Shown piece after piece: positions 1 through 12,616 of a stretch of 64,000 nt of DNA. The DNA comes from Drechmeria coniospora (lineage: Eukaryota > Ascomycota > Sordariomycetes > Hypocreales > Ophiocordycipitaceae): positions 2,318,027 to 2,382,026 of the forward strand of contig NC_054390.1 in assembly GCF_001625195.1 (NCBI RefSeq). The letters run 5' to 3'. The notes under the pieces are model-generated. The model did no database searches and had not been told where the DNA came from. It saw nothing but the letters and a program-made list of their open reading frames with translations. Made by a program: the position numbers and the translations under genes. The number at the start of each line of letters is the position of its first letter. Within the stretch, counting starts at the first letter, position 1.

Positions 1-1534
1 GCAACCCAAAGCGGCCGCCTTTCCATTCGCCGAATCGCTACGAAGTACTGTATTAATACTTTGTACGGTACTCCGTACGTACTGTGCATGTACTTGTATG
101 TGCCTGTATGTGCTGTACCAAGATTCGGGCCAGCCTTAAAGTCCGTGCATGTGCATGCAAAGATAATCAGCCCGTAATTTAGTGTACTGTACTTGTGCTG
201 TACATTGAACTTGTACGGTAGCCAACCCGGTGGCTCCTCATTCGGCACTTTAACTAAAGTACTTTGTAAGTACATGTCCTCCGTACAGCACACCCAGGGC
301 GTTCTTTTGGCAGATCCTTTCCTCCGAATCTCGGTGCAGGCACAAGTCAGTACACGTACGGATAGTACCAAGATGGCTGGGCCAGACATTGAATAGTTCG
401 GTAGCCAACCCCATTGCCTCCTCTCCAATACTACCTGGACCCTGGAGTTGAGAACGATGGCTTTCGCAAGTTTGCTATCAACTAGTGCAGTCCTGAAAAT
501 CAAGCCTTCTAAGTACGACTTCTTCATCTCCTCGCACAAGATGTATGTACTGTATGTACGTATTTGTACTGTACAAGTACAGCATTGATATGCACGTCTG
601 GTGAAGCATTGTAAGTACTTGTGCTACGGTATATATACAGTACTTACATACACCTACGTACTGTACAGCACACACAACGATACGCAACGCGCACAAAGTG
701 ATACTTGCACTCACTCCCGTCTGGAGAAAGCGGAGCCGGGGAGCCGGTCAATATCGCGGCATCTGGATGTGGGTTTGGTGTACTTGATGGCTGGAAATGA
801 AAAAAAAAACAAAAAACCCCCGTCTACTATACGTTTGCGAGTAAGTATAAGTATGAGGGAGACGCAAGCGCTCGCAGAGTGTGCGTGAGAATGATCCTTG
901 CTGTAAGTAGATTGTGGCACAAGACTACTTAGGTTGATGAGTAGTAATACTTGTTCGGTATGGAATCGTCTGCGCCGAATGGTGGGAAACTAGTTGTACA
1001 TCTACATGTGCTATTACTGCACATGCAAGTGCAAGTACTTATTGTCAGTAGGTGGGAATCGGGAGTCGATCTAATTAATGTACATGCACAAGTTGAGCAC
1101 TCGTTTTCGTCCATGCACTTACTTACCAAGTATTACTGTACTGTACACATGCAAGTGCAGTAATACTTACTTGAACTCCATCTCGCCACTCACTGCAAGT
1201 ATTACTAGTACTTACATGTGCATGTAAGTAATAACACTGGTAGGAGTAACTTTGACAAACTTGGCAATACCTCCAGTCGGGTGCTACCTAATGTGTGCTC
1301 CGTACTGCTCCGTACATTGAAGTACCAAGTACAAGTACATGGACCCCTGCTGCGGCTTCCGGATTCGTTGTGAATGAAACTATTACGTACAGAGCACATT
1401 ATCTCCGATGGAGAATTCAATACGGGCTGCTCCGTACTCCGTCCGTATTGCCCATGTTACCAGCCTACCGTCACCCCTAGCCTCCAACACACCTGGTACC
1501 TGCAGTGTGCGAGTACGAGTAAGTTCCGAACTCT

Positions 1535-1559
1535 GTACGGAGTACGGAGTACGGAGTAC
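1535..1559. repeat. Tandem heptamer GTACGGA (about 3.5 copies)
   Basis: Three consecutive copies of GTACGGA followed by GTAC are read directly. The heptamer is one of the words scattered through the gene-poor blocks, and three units equal the 21-bp period seen in another array at 41810-41890. Confidence 0.85.
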
Positions 1560-2221
1560 TAGGGACCCATATTCAAGCTGGTGCTTGTACTTACATGTAC
1601 CCGTAGGGATCAGTGGCACCAGTGCACAGGCCAGTTAGTTACTGTACGGAGTACTTCAGCACTTGTATTGTATACATGTACTGTACATGTACAACTAGGT
1701 ACTTATGCTTAGTACGAGCCCATGTGGGCATGCTTGTAATTTCATGTTAGTGCTCCGTACTTGAGTAAGTGCAATACTTACATGTACACACCACACCGAT
1801 GATCGGAGTACTTGCATGCAAATTGCAGTCCTTCACGTAAGTATAATTGGTTACCATACTGTACTCCGCCGTCGTCCTGGTGAATGGGCCCAAAACGACA
1901 TCGTGTGCAGATAACAAACATTTGGCCGATGTTATTATGGCCAAGAACATGCTGGCTCGTGGTCAAGCCCCATAACCGTACCCGTACAGGGATGATCGAA
2001 GACTGCTACAGTACGGAGTACCGTACGGTACAGTGCACGTACGCAGCATCCATACAGTGCATTCCCTGTCCCCGCACTGCTCAAACAATCTTGTGCTTGT
2101 ACAGTATAGTCATTGTGTGCAAAATGCGGCATGTAAGTACGTTGTACTTATGACTGCCATTGACCAGTCAGATTTATGGGGACACGTGCAGCGCGTTGCA
2201 GCCGGAGAGGTCGGATTGTAA

Positions 2222-2237
2222 TACTCCGTACGGAGTA
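2222..2237. repeat. Perfect 16-bp GTAC-centred palindrome
   Basis: TACTCCGTACGGAGTA equals its own reverse complement. It is the clearest full form of the dispersed word found throughout the intergenic blocks. Related copies occur near 29643-29665, 41940-41975 and 60006-60030. Confidence 0.9.
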
Positions 2238-5200
2238 CAGTGCGTGTAGTTGCAGGTGCTGTCTGTATTGGTTGAATTTCCGGTCAGGGCTCGCCCGGGA
2301 GGGCGGTACATGTGCTTAAGTAAGTACTTGTAGTCGCAGAAGTTGCCTACCCTGTTTAGAAGTACTAGGTAATAGTACTACTAGCACATCGATGTGTAGC
2401 AGTCTGTCCCGCCGTATTCCTCTGTAAGCACTCATTCCTCCTGTTACCTCGTCTCCAACCCTCCATCGGGCGTGCTAATAGCGTACAACACTGTACGGAC
2501 CAAGTTCAAGTAAGGAGTCGCGTTACCACGGATACAGCGCACAATACTGTACAGCACACATTCATTCAAACTGTGCCCAAGGTGTGAATGTGCCTGTGCA
2601 CACAAGGGGATTCAAACTTTCCTATCTGCTCTACTCTCACGTCGGTAAGGAGGCTGGTTTTCGCATCAAAGCATCCAATTATGTCCAGCGAGAATGAGCC
2701 TGCAAGCGCCCAGCAGTACAGTGCTTGTACATGTATGTACGGAGCACCTACAAGTACAGAAAGTCGAACTTGGTGGACATGTACATGCATACTTACAGTT
2801 AGGTACTCGCAGGTGTTGAGGTCCTAGCCGCGGTGGATGTCGTGAAATTTATCCGTACAGCACCTCATTTATTTTTCGATGAATCATCCGCTATTTTCGG
2901 GAGAATTTCCCCTCCACGCGCGTACAACAAGTACAGTACACCTGTGTCACCAGTAATAATATCCCTGTACTGTAAGTAGGTGTAGGTACTTACAGTATGG
3001 AGTAATAAGTACATGTGGACGACACTTCCTTGCCTCTTTGGCACACGAACGTGCAAGTACAGTACTTTCTTGTACCCACATGTGAGTACTTGGTTGCCAC
3101 AACAAGCCAACCCATGTACACGTACTTACTGAACTTACAGTACTGTATACTTACACGAAGGTGTACTGTACTTACAAGCAAGTAAGTACAGTATTAATTA
3201 TTACTCTCGGGGAGAGCAATCAAGCGCCCCTCGCCAAGCCCCGCTATGAATGGAAACTTCGCGTCGCCCCGGGTAGCGAGTGCTGCAAATTACTCGTATA
3301 AGTTTGCTGTACGGTACATGTTACGGTGTACTTTATAAGATGTTTATTTGTTTCATTCGTGCAGGCACCGCAATTCGGTGTACTGTACGGAGTCCTGTCC
3401 TCCGTACTCCATAGGTTCTCAGTACTTACTGTACACTGCGAGGATGTGCAATACTTGCTTGTGGGCAGTAAGTAATAATACAAGTAATTAATTACATGTA
3501 TCCGTACTTACATGTACCTGACTTGATGGGAACAGGGCATCAAATACTGAAGTGAAGTACGTACATTTTACTGTACACATTAGGTGTACGGAGTAAATGT
3601 ACATGTACTGCGTATTTGGTGGCAAGTACACATTGGTTCACCTACTAGTAACACCGACAAGTACAGTAGGTACTGATGCGACGAAGCAATAACATTGGGT
3701 GGGTGGATGCCCGGATTTGCTGAAGGCAGTATTCGTCCGGAGATAAGGACGGCCTGCCATAGAAGCTGAATATTACCGTACGTAGCCAGGAATGAATGCT
3801 CCTAGGCAAGACTACTTGACCTTGCTGCGCGATACTTCGTATTTTCCGCGCAAAAGGTAAGCGTACCTACGTAGTACCTAGCAGGTGTTCTGTACTCTCT
3901 TATCATGTAATAATACCTGGTAAGCAACAAGTACTGTTGGCCATGTACAGTACTCCGTAAGTAAGTACGCTCGTATTAGTACTACAGTAGTAGCCTATAG
4001 GACGGGTACATGCAACGCTGCAAGTGCTTGTACAAGCACACCTACCAAAGTACCCCTCCACCGGTATTACTCTGTACCGATCAAGTCATAAATGTACTAC
4101 TCAAGGTACTGCTGACAAGCAGATGGGGCACAGGTAAGGCCCAACTCTCTCGCTAGCACCTACAAGCACTGTAAATTACAAACAAAGTAGTAGTACAGAA
4201 TCATGACTGAGCACTGCGCATTTATGGACGCAAGTAAGTACAAGGACTAAACACCCCATGAGTAAGAGAGACAAGTACGGGTATTACTCCGTACAGTACA
4301 GAGTACTTTTTGCTAGAAAGTACGTAGGCACGTACTGCGAACCTAGGTTAAGTACTGAAGTAGTTGTACGAGCACGTCGACCTACATGTACATGTACAGT
4401 ACGTTCACCTTGTTTGTACTTGCGATGCAGGCCAGTCCTCGTATGTGCAAGAACTGTAAAAATTTCCGCGGTGCGCATTTTTCCTGGTGTCCAGAAGTAA
4501 GTAAAGTACATGTACACTTACTTGAACGGAGCAGCTGCAAGTACGAGCGAGCACTTGTACTATTGCTTCAGAGTACAGTACTTGCAAGTACTGTAGTCTG
4601 TACACGCGTCTGTCATTGAATACCCCCTGTAAAGGACCATCCACACATGTACATGTACTTACAGGCAGCAAGCTGCACTTGTGCAACTAAGTACATGACT
4701 GCACAACAACCCACCCGAGGACCCACATGAGCTGCCAGAGGCCCCCATCGAACGGAGTCTAATGAGGCGCGCAACAGCGAGCCAGCCAGTCAGCTGCTGA
4801 AGGATTCTTCCCCCCCGGGACCGCGGATTTGTCCTTCTATGTTCCCTGTCCGAAGCGGAAGCAATACCTGGGCAACATGGGTTAAAATCAGGGCTCCTGG
4901 CCTCGGTACCAAAGTAGGTCATCTTGTGAAAAATAGGACTTGCGAAAATACAGCACTCGGTTGGTTCCCTTTCCCAACGGCTCGTGCTGGCTGATTCCGT
5001 GGACTGGTTGTACAGTACGCTGTCCAATCGACCTGGATGGACCTGGCCCTCATGGATGGTGGTTTGTTTCTCGCAAGTACGTGCCTTGCCTTCATAACAA
5101 GCATGCTTCTCACTCCACCTTCAAGTAGGCATACATACCGAGATCGATCCCTTGTCCTGTACTCTGCGGGAAGTACACGAGAAAAGGACGAGTACAAGTG

Positions 5201-5902
5201 AGGACTGTACGGCGGTGGTAGGAATTGGCACAGCGCTTGCAGTGTACGGTACATGTACGCACCTACGGTACTTGTAGGTGAACTTGTGCGTTTATTTACT
5301 GTACAGTCAGTACTAAACTTACTTCTGTACTTGGGTGCACATGTAAGTACAGCAGCAACTGGGTATAAGCAAGTACTGGAACGTTCTGCTACTGGTTAAG
5401 TACTGTTAGTATCTAATAATCCAAGCTGCTGCTCGCTTGGTGCCTCCATAAGTACCTGTAGGGTTATGAGCACAAGTACAGTAAATAATTAACTGCAGGT
5501 GCACACTAAGCAAGTGCAGTTCTCCGAACTAGTACTGTACAGTAGTACTGTACAACAAACACCACTAATGCTCCGTATACCGAAGTATGAGTAAGTACAG
5601 TACTTACATGTGGCTGTACTTTGACTGCACAGCAACCAAGTAGGTGCAAGTACTGTACTTGCAAGTAAAATATCTGCCCTCGTACGAGTCGTCGTCCGTC
5701 GCCCTGCGGAGGAGGGGGCAGGGGGCCTCGTCGAGAATGGGTGGGCGGGTGGATGGCAACGGGGCCTGCGGAGCCTCGTGGTCCGTGGATGAAAAATAAA
5801 TGGATGGATGGCTGGGCATGGATGGCCATGGATGGGGACGGATGGACCGATGAGTGGGCAAAGACGGCTACGCACCCGAGCTGAGCTGGGCAGGCTCTGG
5901 GG

Positions 5903-5909
5903 ATATAAA
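5903..5909 (+). promoter_or_regulatory. TATA-like box upstream of the GPI-protein gene
   Basis: An ATATAAA stretch lies about 170 bp before the chosen ATG at 6078. It is followed by a C/T-rich leader (about 5930-6070), a common layout for strongly expressed fungal genes. The role is inferred from position. Confidence 0.45.
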
Positions 5910-6077
5910 GAAGGCGAGTTCCTCTCCTCGCCACTCCGGCTCTCCTTCGAAAGAATTCTCTTCCCCCATCCATCTCTACCTTTGTTGGCAGTCGTTCGTT
6001 TCATCCTCGCCTCCAAAGATCAAAAAGCAGTTTTCGTCTGTCCTTATCACTTTACGTCACTCGTTATCACCGACATA

Positions 6078-6797
6078 ATGAAGACTTCTCAGATTCTCGG
6101 TGTCGTCGCCGCCGCCACCAGCGTTTCCGCCTGGAGCTGGCCTTGGGAGTCGTCCGAAGAAGAACCCGTTGTTTCCATGTACTTTGGCTCCTCCGTTGAG
6201 ATTCCTACCGATCATGTAATGACGAACGGCGTCTACCCCAGCCCCAGCAGCTCCAGCTTCAGCGGCATCTCTAGCGCCACCCAGACCTTCGGCCATACCA
6301 CCGCGACCGGCTCGGTCACGCCCAAGCCCACTGTCATGACCTCGGCGAACAGCACCTCGATGTTGACCAGCACCGTCCTGCGCACCATCACCGACTGCCC
6401 GCCTACCGTGACGGACTGCCCTCACCGCATCGTCACGGAGGTGGTCACCGTCTGCGAGACTCCCAAGCCCAAGGCCACACAGGTGCCGTCGCAGCCCAAG
6501 AAGGACAAGAATGTTTATTTGACTAAGACTCAAACCGTTGTCAAGTGCTCCGAAGGCGTCAACTGCGTCAAGCCGACTCCTCACGTCGCCGTTCCCAAGA
6601 ACGCTACCACCCCGTTCAAGAACCGCATCGAGTGCGGCCACGGCGGCCCCGACTGCGTTGTGCCCCCTCGCCCCACCGGCACGGGCGCTCACTTCCCCGG
6701 CAAGCCTGTCGAGCCCCCCGTCGTCGCCGGCTCTGCTCGCCTCGTCGGCAGCCTTGGCCTGGTCGCTGCCGCCGCCGTCGCTGTCGCCATGCTGTAA
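6078..6797 (+). CDS. Secreted, probably GPI-anchored Ser/Thr-rich wall protein
   Basis: An intronless frame of 239 residues. The start at 6078 is preferred over an upstream in-frame ATG at 5808 because it gives a clean signal peptide: a Lys-3 n-region, a hydrophobic core, and cleavage after the Ala at about residue 18, before a Trp-rich mature end. The middle (about 50-130) is Ser/Thr/Pro-rich and should be O-glycosylated. Six cysteines follow: two TDCP-type sites, then two paired motifs, K-C-x5-C-V and E-C-x6-C-V, each followed by Pro/Thr. The last about 20 residues are hydrophobic and Ala/Val-rich, with small residues just before them, as in a GPI attachment signal. This predicts a plasma-membrane or cell-wall surface protein. 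The exact family is not recognised. It is flanked by gene-free DNA on both sides. Confidence 0.85.
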   Translation: MKTSQILGVVAAATSVSAWSWPWESSEEEPVVSMYFGSSVEIPTDHVMTNGVYPSPSSSSFSGISSATQTFGHTTATGSVTPKPTVMTSANSTSMLTSTVLRTITDCPPTVTDCPHRIVTEVVTVCETPKPKATQVPSQPKKDKNVYLTKTQTVVKCSEGVNCVKPTPHVAVPKNATTPFKNRIECGHGGPDCVVPPRPTGTGAHFPGKPVEPPVVAGSARLVGSLGLVAAAAVAVAML

Positions 6798-6880
6798 GCG
6801 ACGCAGCCCTTTTTTTTTCTTCGCATTATTTGATGGGTCCGTTTCTCTGGAAAGCCGGGTTTATCAGCCGCAGATAGTGC

Positions 6881-6886
6881 AATAAA
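6881..6886 (+). terminator. AATAAA polyadenylation signal
   Basis: A canonical AATAAA lies 84 bp after the stop codon of the GPI-protein gene, in an AT-richer stretch. This fits a 3' processing signal for that gene. Confidence 0.5.
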
Positions 6887-8659
6887 TTGGGGTTTATATT
6901 GTGAACCGTTCTCCGTGTCGCGCAGCCTGCGTTGCAGCGTGTCTGACAAGCAGCGCATCATCGCGGCTTGCATCGTGTGAAGATGCCTATTCTGTCTCGT
7001 CGCTGACGCGGAGTGGCATGTCAGTCTGCAACTTTGGTCCAGCTTAACCTTGGGACCGGCCTCGGATGATGCTCGCGGCGGTATCTGTCGTGATACTTGC
7101 AGTAAGTTGGCTTTCGGTGGATTCGAGTCCGCGGCACGGCAAGGCATTCTGTCGAAGATAGCCTTTGTGCATGCACCTGTCGTTTCTCTTTCCGACCTCG
7201 GTACCTGCGACGCATCAACTTTGTAGGCCAATTCGTGTCGTGATCTACATGCATGTCCACCCCGTTGCATGGTGGTCGGATGATGGCGAGAAGAATGCGT
7301 GGGGAGGCAAGAGGTGTGTGTGCTCGCGTAATGAAGACAACGGAGGCTGTGGTGAAAGGCCCCCCATCTCGGTTTCCGCAGGGCCAAGAACATTGAACAG
7401 GCTTGGCCAAGGTTCAGCGACAATGCCAACCACAGCAACTGCGCGTCTTGGGTTTCCCCATCGTCGTGTTCATGCCAAGGAAACGAATAAAAGCCAGCGC
7501 CGCGCGGTACATGCTCTCAGATACGCATGCTCTCAGATACGCAGAATGTGGCCGGTCCAGCTGGCCGATGGGAGCGGGAGAGGCTGACAATGAATGAATG
7601 GGAGGAAGCAGTAGTACTCCGTAGGGACGGACGAGAGAGGTCGTTGCCGCACGAGGTGGGCGCGTACCTGCGGCAGGTGCATATATACATGCACGATGAG
7701 TCATGGAATGGAAAAACGCAAAATGAAATGGCCAAGAAGCTTTCCGCCATGAGAGTACATGCTTCGTACGGCACGCTCCGCATCGCTCGCACATGTACGG
7801 AGTACGGAGTACTTGTACAGCACTCGGCACGATCGTAGTTGTGCTTACGGGGTACGAGTATTCGATGAGAGGGGACACAGGCGAGCCGCAGAGAGCCGCA
7901 GAGCCGCAGAGCCGCAGAGGGTCGAAAAGCGGGCCATGATCGTCATCGAGGATCGCCGCACCAGTCCTTGCGGTTGCGGGGTGCAGGGGACGGCAGCCTC
8001 GTGATTCCGTGTCGACTTTCATGCACTGCAGATGGTGCAGCACACGCATTCAGGTACACGCGCGTGCAAGTACACGTAGCGAAAGGCAAGTCGAGCAGTC
8101 GCCGAGACAGGGGGTGGGAGGCAGACGGGGTTGCCTTTTCCTCGCAGGCACGCGGACGCTCCATGGGACGGCGAGACGGGGACTCCTCCGACTTGCTGCG
8201 GCGGAGTTTTCTCCTTCCCGGCCGAGGGCGACAAAGGGAATACGAGCAAACGAGGAGGGATTCCAGGGTCCGGCGTCTCCGCGTTATTTTCCAAACTGTC
8301 GGGACAAGCGTCGCAGCCATGGCACCGGGTTGATATCAGCAGCGGCAGGGACGTATGTATGTAAAGTACTTACATGTACGATCTTGCGAGTATGGTATTG
8401 CCGTATTGCGTACTCCGTAGCTGTACTCGTTTATTGGCACGGAGCAACATACACACGCACATGCTCAGTACCAGACAAAGCTACCCAGTACTTACACCAT
8501 CAGCCCTTGCACACAATGGCATGCTTGTACACGCCATGCAAGTCCAGTGCAGGCTGCTGTACGGAGCAATACAGCACATCCACATGTACGTCTGCCTCTC
8601 GAGGAACCCTCCTAATACCTGCTAACTTAAGAGCCTAGTAAGTACTACTCCGTAGTACT

Positions 8660-8732
8660 ACCTAGTATTACCTACCTACCTACCTACTAACTAACCTACC
8701 TAGTACTAATCTACCTACTACCTACCTACCCT
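8660..8732. repeat. CTAC-rich tetranucleotide repeat
   Basis: Repeated CCTA/CTAC units with interruptions. The same type of sequence recurs at 40816-40912. Confidence 0.8.
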
Positions 8733-11659
8733 GGTAACTACAAGTACTGTGGTAGTCCCTGGTCCTCGTGCATGCACATGCGCGTATGCACATCCGCGGC
8801 ACTGCTAGGCAGGACAGGACCCAAGGCTGTGCATGCACGTATCTGCTGCGAATCAGCGTAGCGTCGCATTGGGGGAACTTGGGAACCTGTTGGCAACGTC
8901 CACTTCCACCTGGCTGGCCGGCTGCCCCCGTACCCCGGTACGGGGACAAGTGCTGCTCCGTAGAGTACCTACTGTGCAAGTGCAGTGCATAGGCTCCTCT
9001 GCAATGTGCGTGTTCAAATGCTGCAGCTGTGCTCCGCACGTCTAGCGGGCCAGGACGAGCACACCTGCTTGTGCACGCCGTGCTGTTGACCACTAGGGGC
9101 TAGCTCTGGGCATCTGTGGCAGTTGACATCGCACGCCCAGCCCCGTGGTGAACGGTGATGGGTGGTCGTCGGCTCAGCACTAGGCACCTGCAGCCGTTGG
9201 CATCCGCACAACCCCAGCGCCAGCAGTACCAAGGTGAATCGCCATGTTAGGTCGTTGCTGGCTCGGCGCTGCCGGTGGGGAGGTGCATGTGGCGGTTGGC
9301 AGCCGCACGCCCCGGTACAAAGGTCAACGGCGATGGCTGGCCGCTTCCTTCGCACTGAGTTAGTACCTAACATGATCAATACCTGGAACCTACTAGGTAC
9401 ATGCAGCGAGCTGCAAGTACTCGTACATGGCATCCAAGGGAATGAACTGCGGACGGGTGCAGCGCACGCTTGCGGCGGCTGTATGCTGACGTAGCAGCGC
9501 AGCAGGGTGGTGCTCCCGCGACCGGGCATTCAAGCGGCGACGGCGTCGTGCTCACCCTCTGCCCTCTGCCCGCCGTTGTCCGCCTTCCTGCTCGTCCTTT
9601 GCGCACTTTGCCTTGTGCTGCGGAACGAAGCCGAGGATGGACGGCTTGGTGGGTAGCCGCGAGCGAGCAGCCGGCAGGCAGTCGACGTCGGCCCCGGCTG
9701 GGTCGTCCACCGAGGGTACCTTGACGACCGCCTGGTAGTCGTGACTCCGTACCCAGTGCTCCGTCGACCGCGTAAGTACACTGCTGCGGATTGCCTGTTC
9801 GGACCCACCCGTCCCGAACTTTCGTGCCAAGGTGCTCCGTGGCCGTAAGTAGTACTTGGAACTGCGCTGCGCCTTTGCACAACCAACCGCACTCACCATC
9901 GCCTGCTAGCAGGTGACTAGTAGCTTGCAGAGTCGCACGCGGTAAATTGCACCCCGTTCACCTACCTGCCTCACTACCGCTCGCCGTTGCTTTTGGCGGG
10001 GCGGGGTGGCCGAGCGTGATCGATCCTATTGTCTCCCCTCTAGCTGCCTATTCATGGCCGGCCGGCCGGCAACGACTGATCGACTTGAATGGAAGCGCAC
10101 GCACGCCTTCTTCGTGCGTCCAGTCATCCGTCGGGCTCCTACACCGCACCGGTAATCATAAATTCACACCTGCAGGCATGGGCGCCTCCGGTCGCTCCGG
10201 CCGGCCGTACGAGCAGTCGCACGCCCCCTCCTTCCCTCGCCGTCGGCGGCCATGGCCTGGTGCGTGCGGTGTGCACCGTGCTTGCTGCTCGTTCGTCCTC
10301 GACCGCCTGTCTCGTCAACCGAAACGCTCGCTTGGCAGCCGCCCTCTTTCCTTCTCTACCTCTCGACAACGCACACGTTTGGGCAACGGGGGAAGGCAGG
10401 CTACGGTGGATGAGGGGCAGTTCCTGCTACGCCTAGCTCCAGCTGCAGGCGAACATCACGCACTCCCTCATCTCGCGGCCCTCGTGCAGGCACACCTGCT
10501 TGCCGCCACGTAACTCGTCATGCTCGCACCCGTGTACTTGCTGTACGCCTCTGGGCGATGCCAGTCAGTATTCAACATGGCCCAGTCGCTGCATTCATGC
10601 AGCCTACGGCTCCACCAGCCGGCGGCTCTCTCTCCGTCTCTTCGTTCGTTTCGTGCCAGGATATGATTAGCATCGTGTGGATGCTAGATGGCTGCAAGGT
10701 AGGAGGATCTGCCTTGGACCCGGTATCTTGTTTACCTAACCTGTCTCCTGCTGGTCATGGCCCCTGCCGTAATCGGCACCTGCGCAGTGGGTGTGCAGGT
10801 TCATCCATCCCTACATGTACATGCATGCAGGTGCTTCGTACCTACCCTACTCCTGCGTCCCCTCCGGTGTGGCGACTGCATGCTACATACCAGGCACTTG
10901 CGAGTACATGCGGTACCCGCTCAGCAGTATGCACCGTCACCTGCATAGCACTACCACGCATGCGAGTACGCGTACGCAGGTGGTTCCTGTAGCGCTCGTC
11001 GTGCCTGGTAGGTACGGAGCAAGTCGTGACAGCCCCTACCTACCAGCAGGTAATAGTGCATGATTGCGTTTGCACCGACCAGCACAAAGCACAGCACAAG
11101 ACGTTGTACTTGTACTTTGTACTGCTCGAAATAGTATGGACTCCCGGACGGGTGGAGACGTCATTGCCGCCAGTTCTCGGCGAGTCCAAAGGGGCGTCGT
11201 ACCGAGACTTGGGCTACATGTATCTGCGCCTTCTTGCACACGCACTTCTTCATGCGCCCACACCTTTGGATTCGTCCTGCGCCAAACGAGGTCCCTGGTG
11301 TCCAGACGCTGTCTGCTAATCCTTAGCAGAAGAACGTATCACTCGGCCGTCACGTGGGAAGGCTTCGCAGCCTTCGCAGCAAACCAAGCAACGGGACGTC
11401 AAACATCAGCGTCGAGGAACCTAACCTTCGAGGACGCCCACCTTCTCCCCCGTCCAGCTCGACGACACCAACAGAGAGAGACACACAGCCGCGCCGCCAC
11501 TACGATCTCGTCCACTTTGCTATGTTGCCACGGTGCTAATCCCTGTCCATCCAAGTGGAAGAACGAAATGGTGAGGTCCTTTGTACGGGGTAGTACGTGC
11601 ATTTATGGCACTTTTCTCACTGGCCATGTGACCCCTCCCTTCAAAAGCACCATTGTCAA

Positions 11660-11900
11660 CTATAGTCATCACCACCACCACCACCACTACCACCACCACC
11701 ATCACTACCACCACCACACCACCACCACCACCACCACCACCATCACCACTGCCTCCACGATCACCGCCGACACCACCATTACCACCGACACCTCCGTCAG
11801 CACCACCGACACCTCTGTCGACACTACCAACACCTCCGTCAACACCATCGACACCCCTGTCAACACCATCGACACTTCCGTCAACACCATCAACATCACC
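11660..11900. repeat. CAC microsatellite joined to a 21-bp minisatellite
   Basis: From about 11660 to 11760 the plus strand is nearly pure CAC/ACC trinucleotides. After a short spacer, five 21-bp units run 11796-11816, 11817-11837, 11838-11858, 11859-11879 and 11880-11900, each beginning GTC and carrying ACACC cores. Because 21 is a multiple of three, both strands stay open, producing long Thr-rich (+) and Gly/Val/Asp-rich (-) frames that are not taken as genes. Confidence 0.8.
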
Positions 11901-12594
11901 ATCACCACCACTACTATTCATTTGTTCGCAAACAGGTGATTCGCCTGACTTGCTCGTGCCTTGGTTCGGCGCCCCTGGCATGCTCTTCGGTAGTTCCCTC
12001 GACTTCAGGCTCATCTCGTCGCCCAAACGACGCAAAGATGGGCGACAGGGTCGACTGTAGTTCACACCGTCTGCTCCACCTATCGTATCTTGCCCCGGCT
12101 GGGGTCCGATCGATGATCGAGGGAGCCTCATCTGCTATCATGCCAAATAATTGCCGCCAACTTGCTCGTCCCCGCTGCCGTCTCTGTCCATCCTTGCTGC
12201 CTCCTTCCCTTCTACTCTCTCCCCATTGATTTACCCGCGTCTATTCTGGCCGCATACGCGGTCCGTAGCGTCCCCGTCCTGACGACGGACCGCCATCGAC
12301 CATCAGGTTGCATGCCCGATCCAGGTTCCATTTGCCTTCCCGCCGAGCACGTACATGTACTATACGTCGCTCTCCCGGCCTGGCCAAGTGGGCCTGGCCA
12401 AGTGGGCCCGGCCCCCATGCACTCCGTAGCAGGTGTAAGTAAGTGTTTACTTACCTGAACCATTACAGACACGCTATCCCCATACCCGCAACTAAGTACT
12501 AGGTGGGCTGGTTCTCCATACGTGGTGGATGTTAGTGCTGCATCGGAACGGAGTACTCCGTGCACTTACACGTAGTACCGCCGCTAGCCCCCAC

Positions 12595-12616
12595 AACGAC
12601 GACGACGACGACGACG
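12595..12616. repeat. ACG trinucleotide repeat
   Basis: About seven ACG/CGA units read directly. Confidence 0.85.

Larger units (their letters stand above)
1..5800. other. Gene-free block rich in GTAC-centred words
   Basis: No credible gene is seen. Open frames are all under about 180 codons, overlap on both strands, and lack recognisable motifs. The DNA is dominated by short words centred on GTAC (AAGTACTT, CTTGTAC, TACGGAGTA, ACATGTAC) in both orientations, often as near-perfect palindromes such as the one at 2222-2237. A heptamer GTACGGA is repeated head to tail at 1535-1559. A stretch near 4690-5120 is poorer in these words and looks like ordinary unique sequence. Confidence 0.7.

Noticed and set aside
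5808..6077. In-frame N-terminal extension (90 codons) of the GPI-protein gene from an ATG at 5808
   Set aside because: It would bury the clear signal peptide that begins at 6078, and it overlaps the TATA-like box and pyrimidine-rich leader.
7090..7160. GGATTCGAGTCC-like stretch resembling a tRNA T-arm
   Set aside because: No matching acceptor stem, D-arm or anticodon arm could be built around it.
11064..11939. 291-codon plus-strand frame rich in His and Thr
   Set aside because: Its second half is the CAC microsatellite and 21-bp minisatellite, which hold any frame open; the first half lacks recognisable features.
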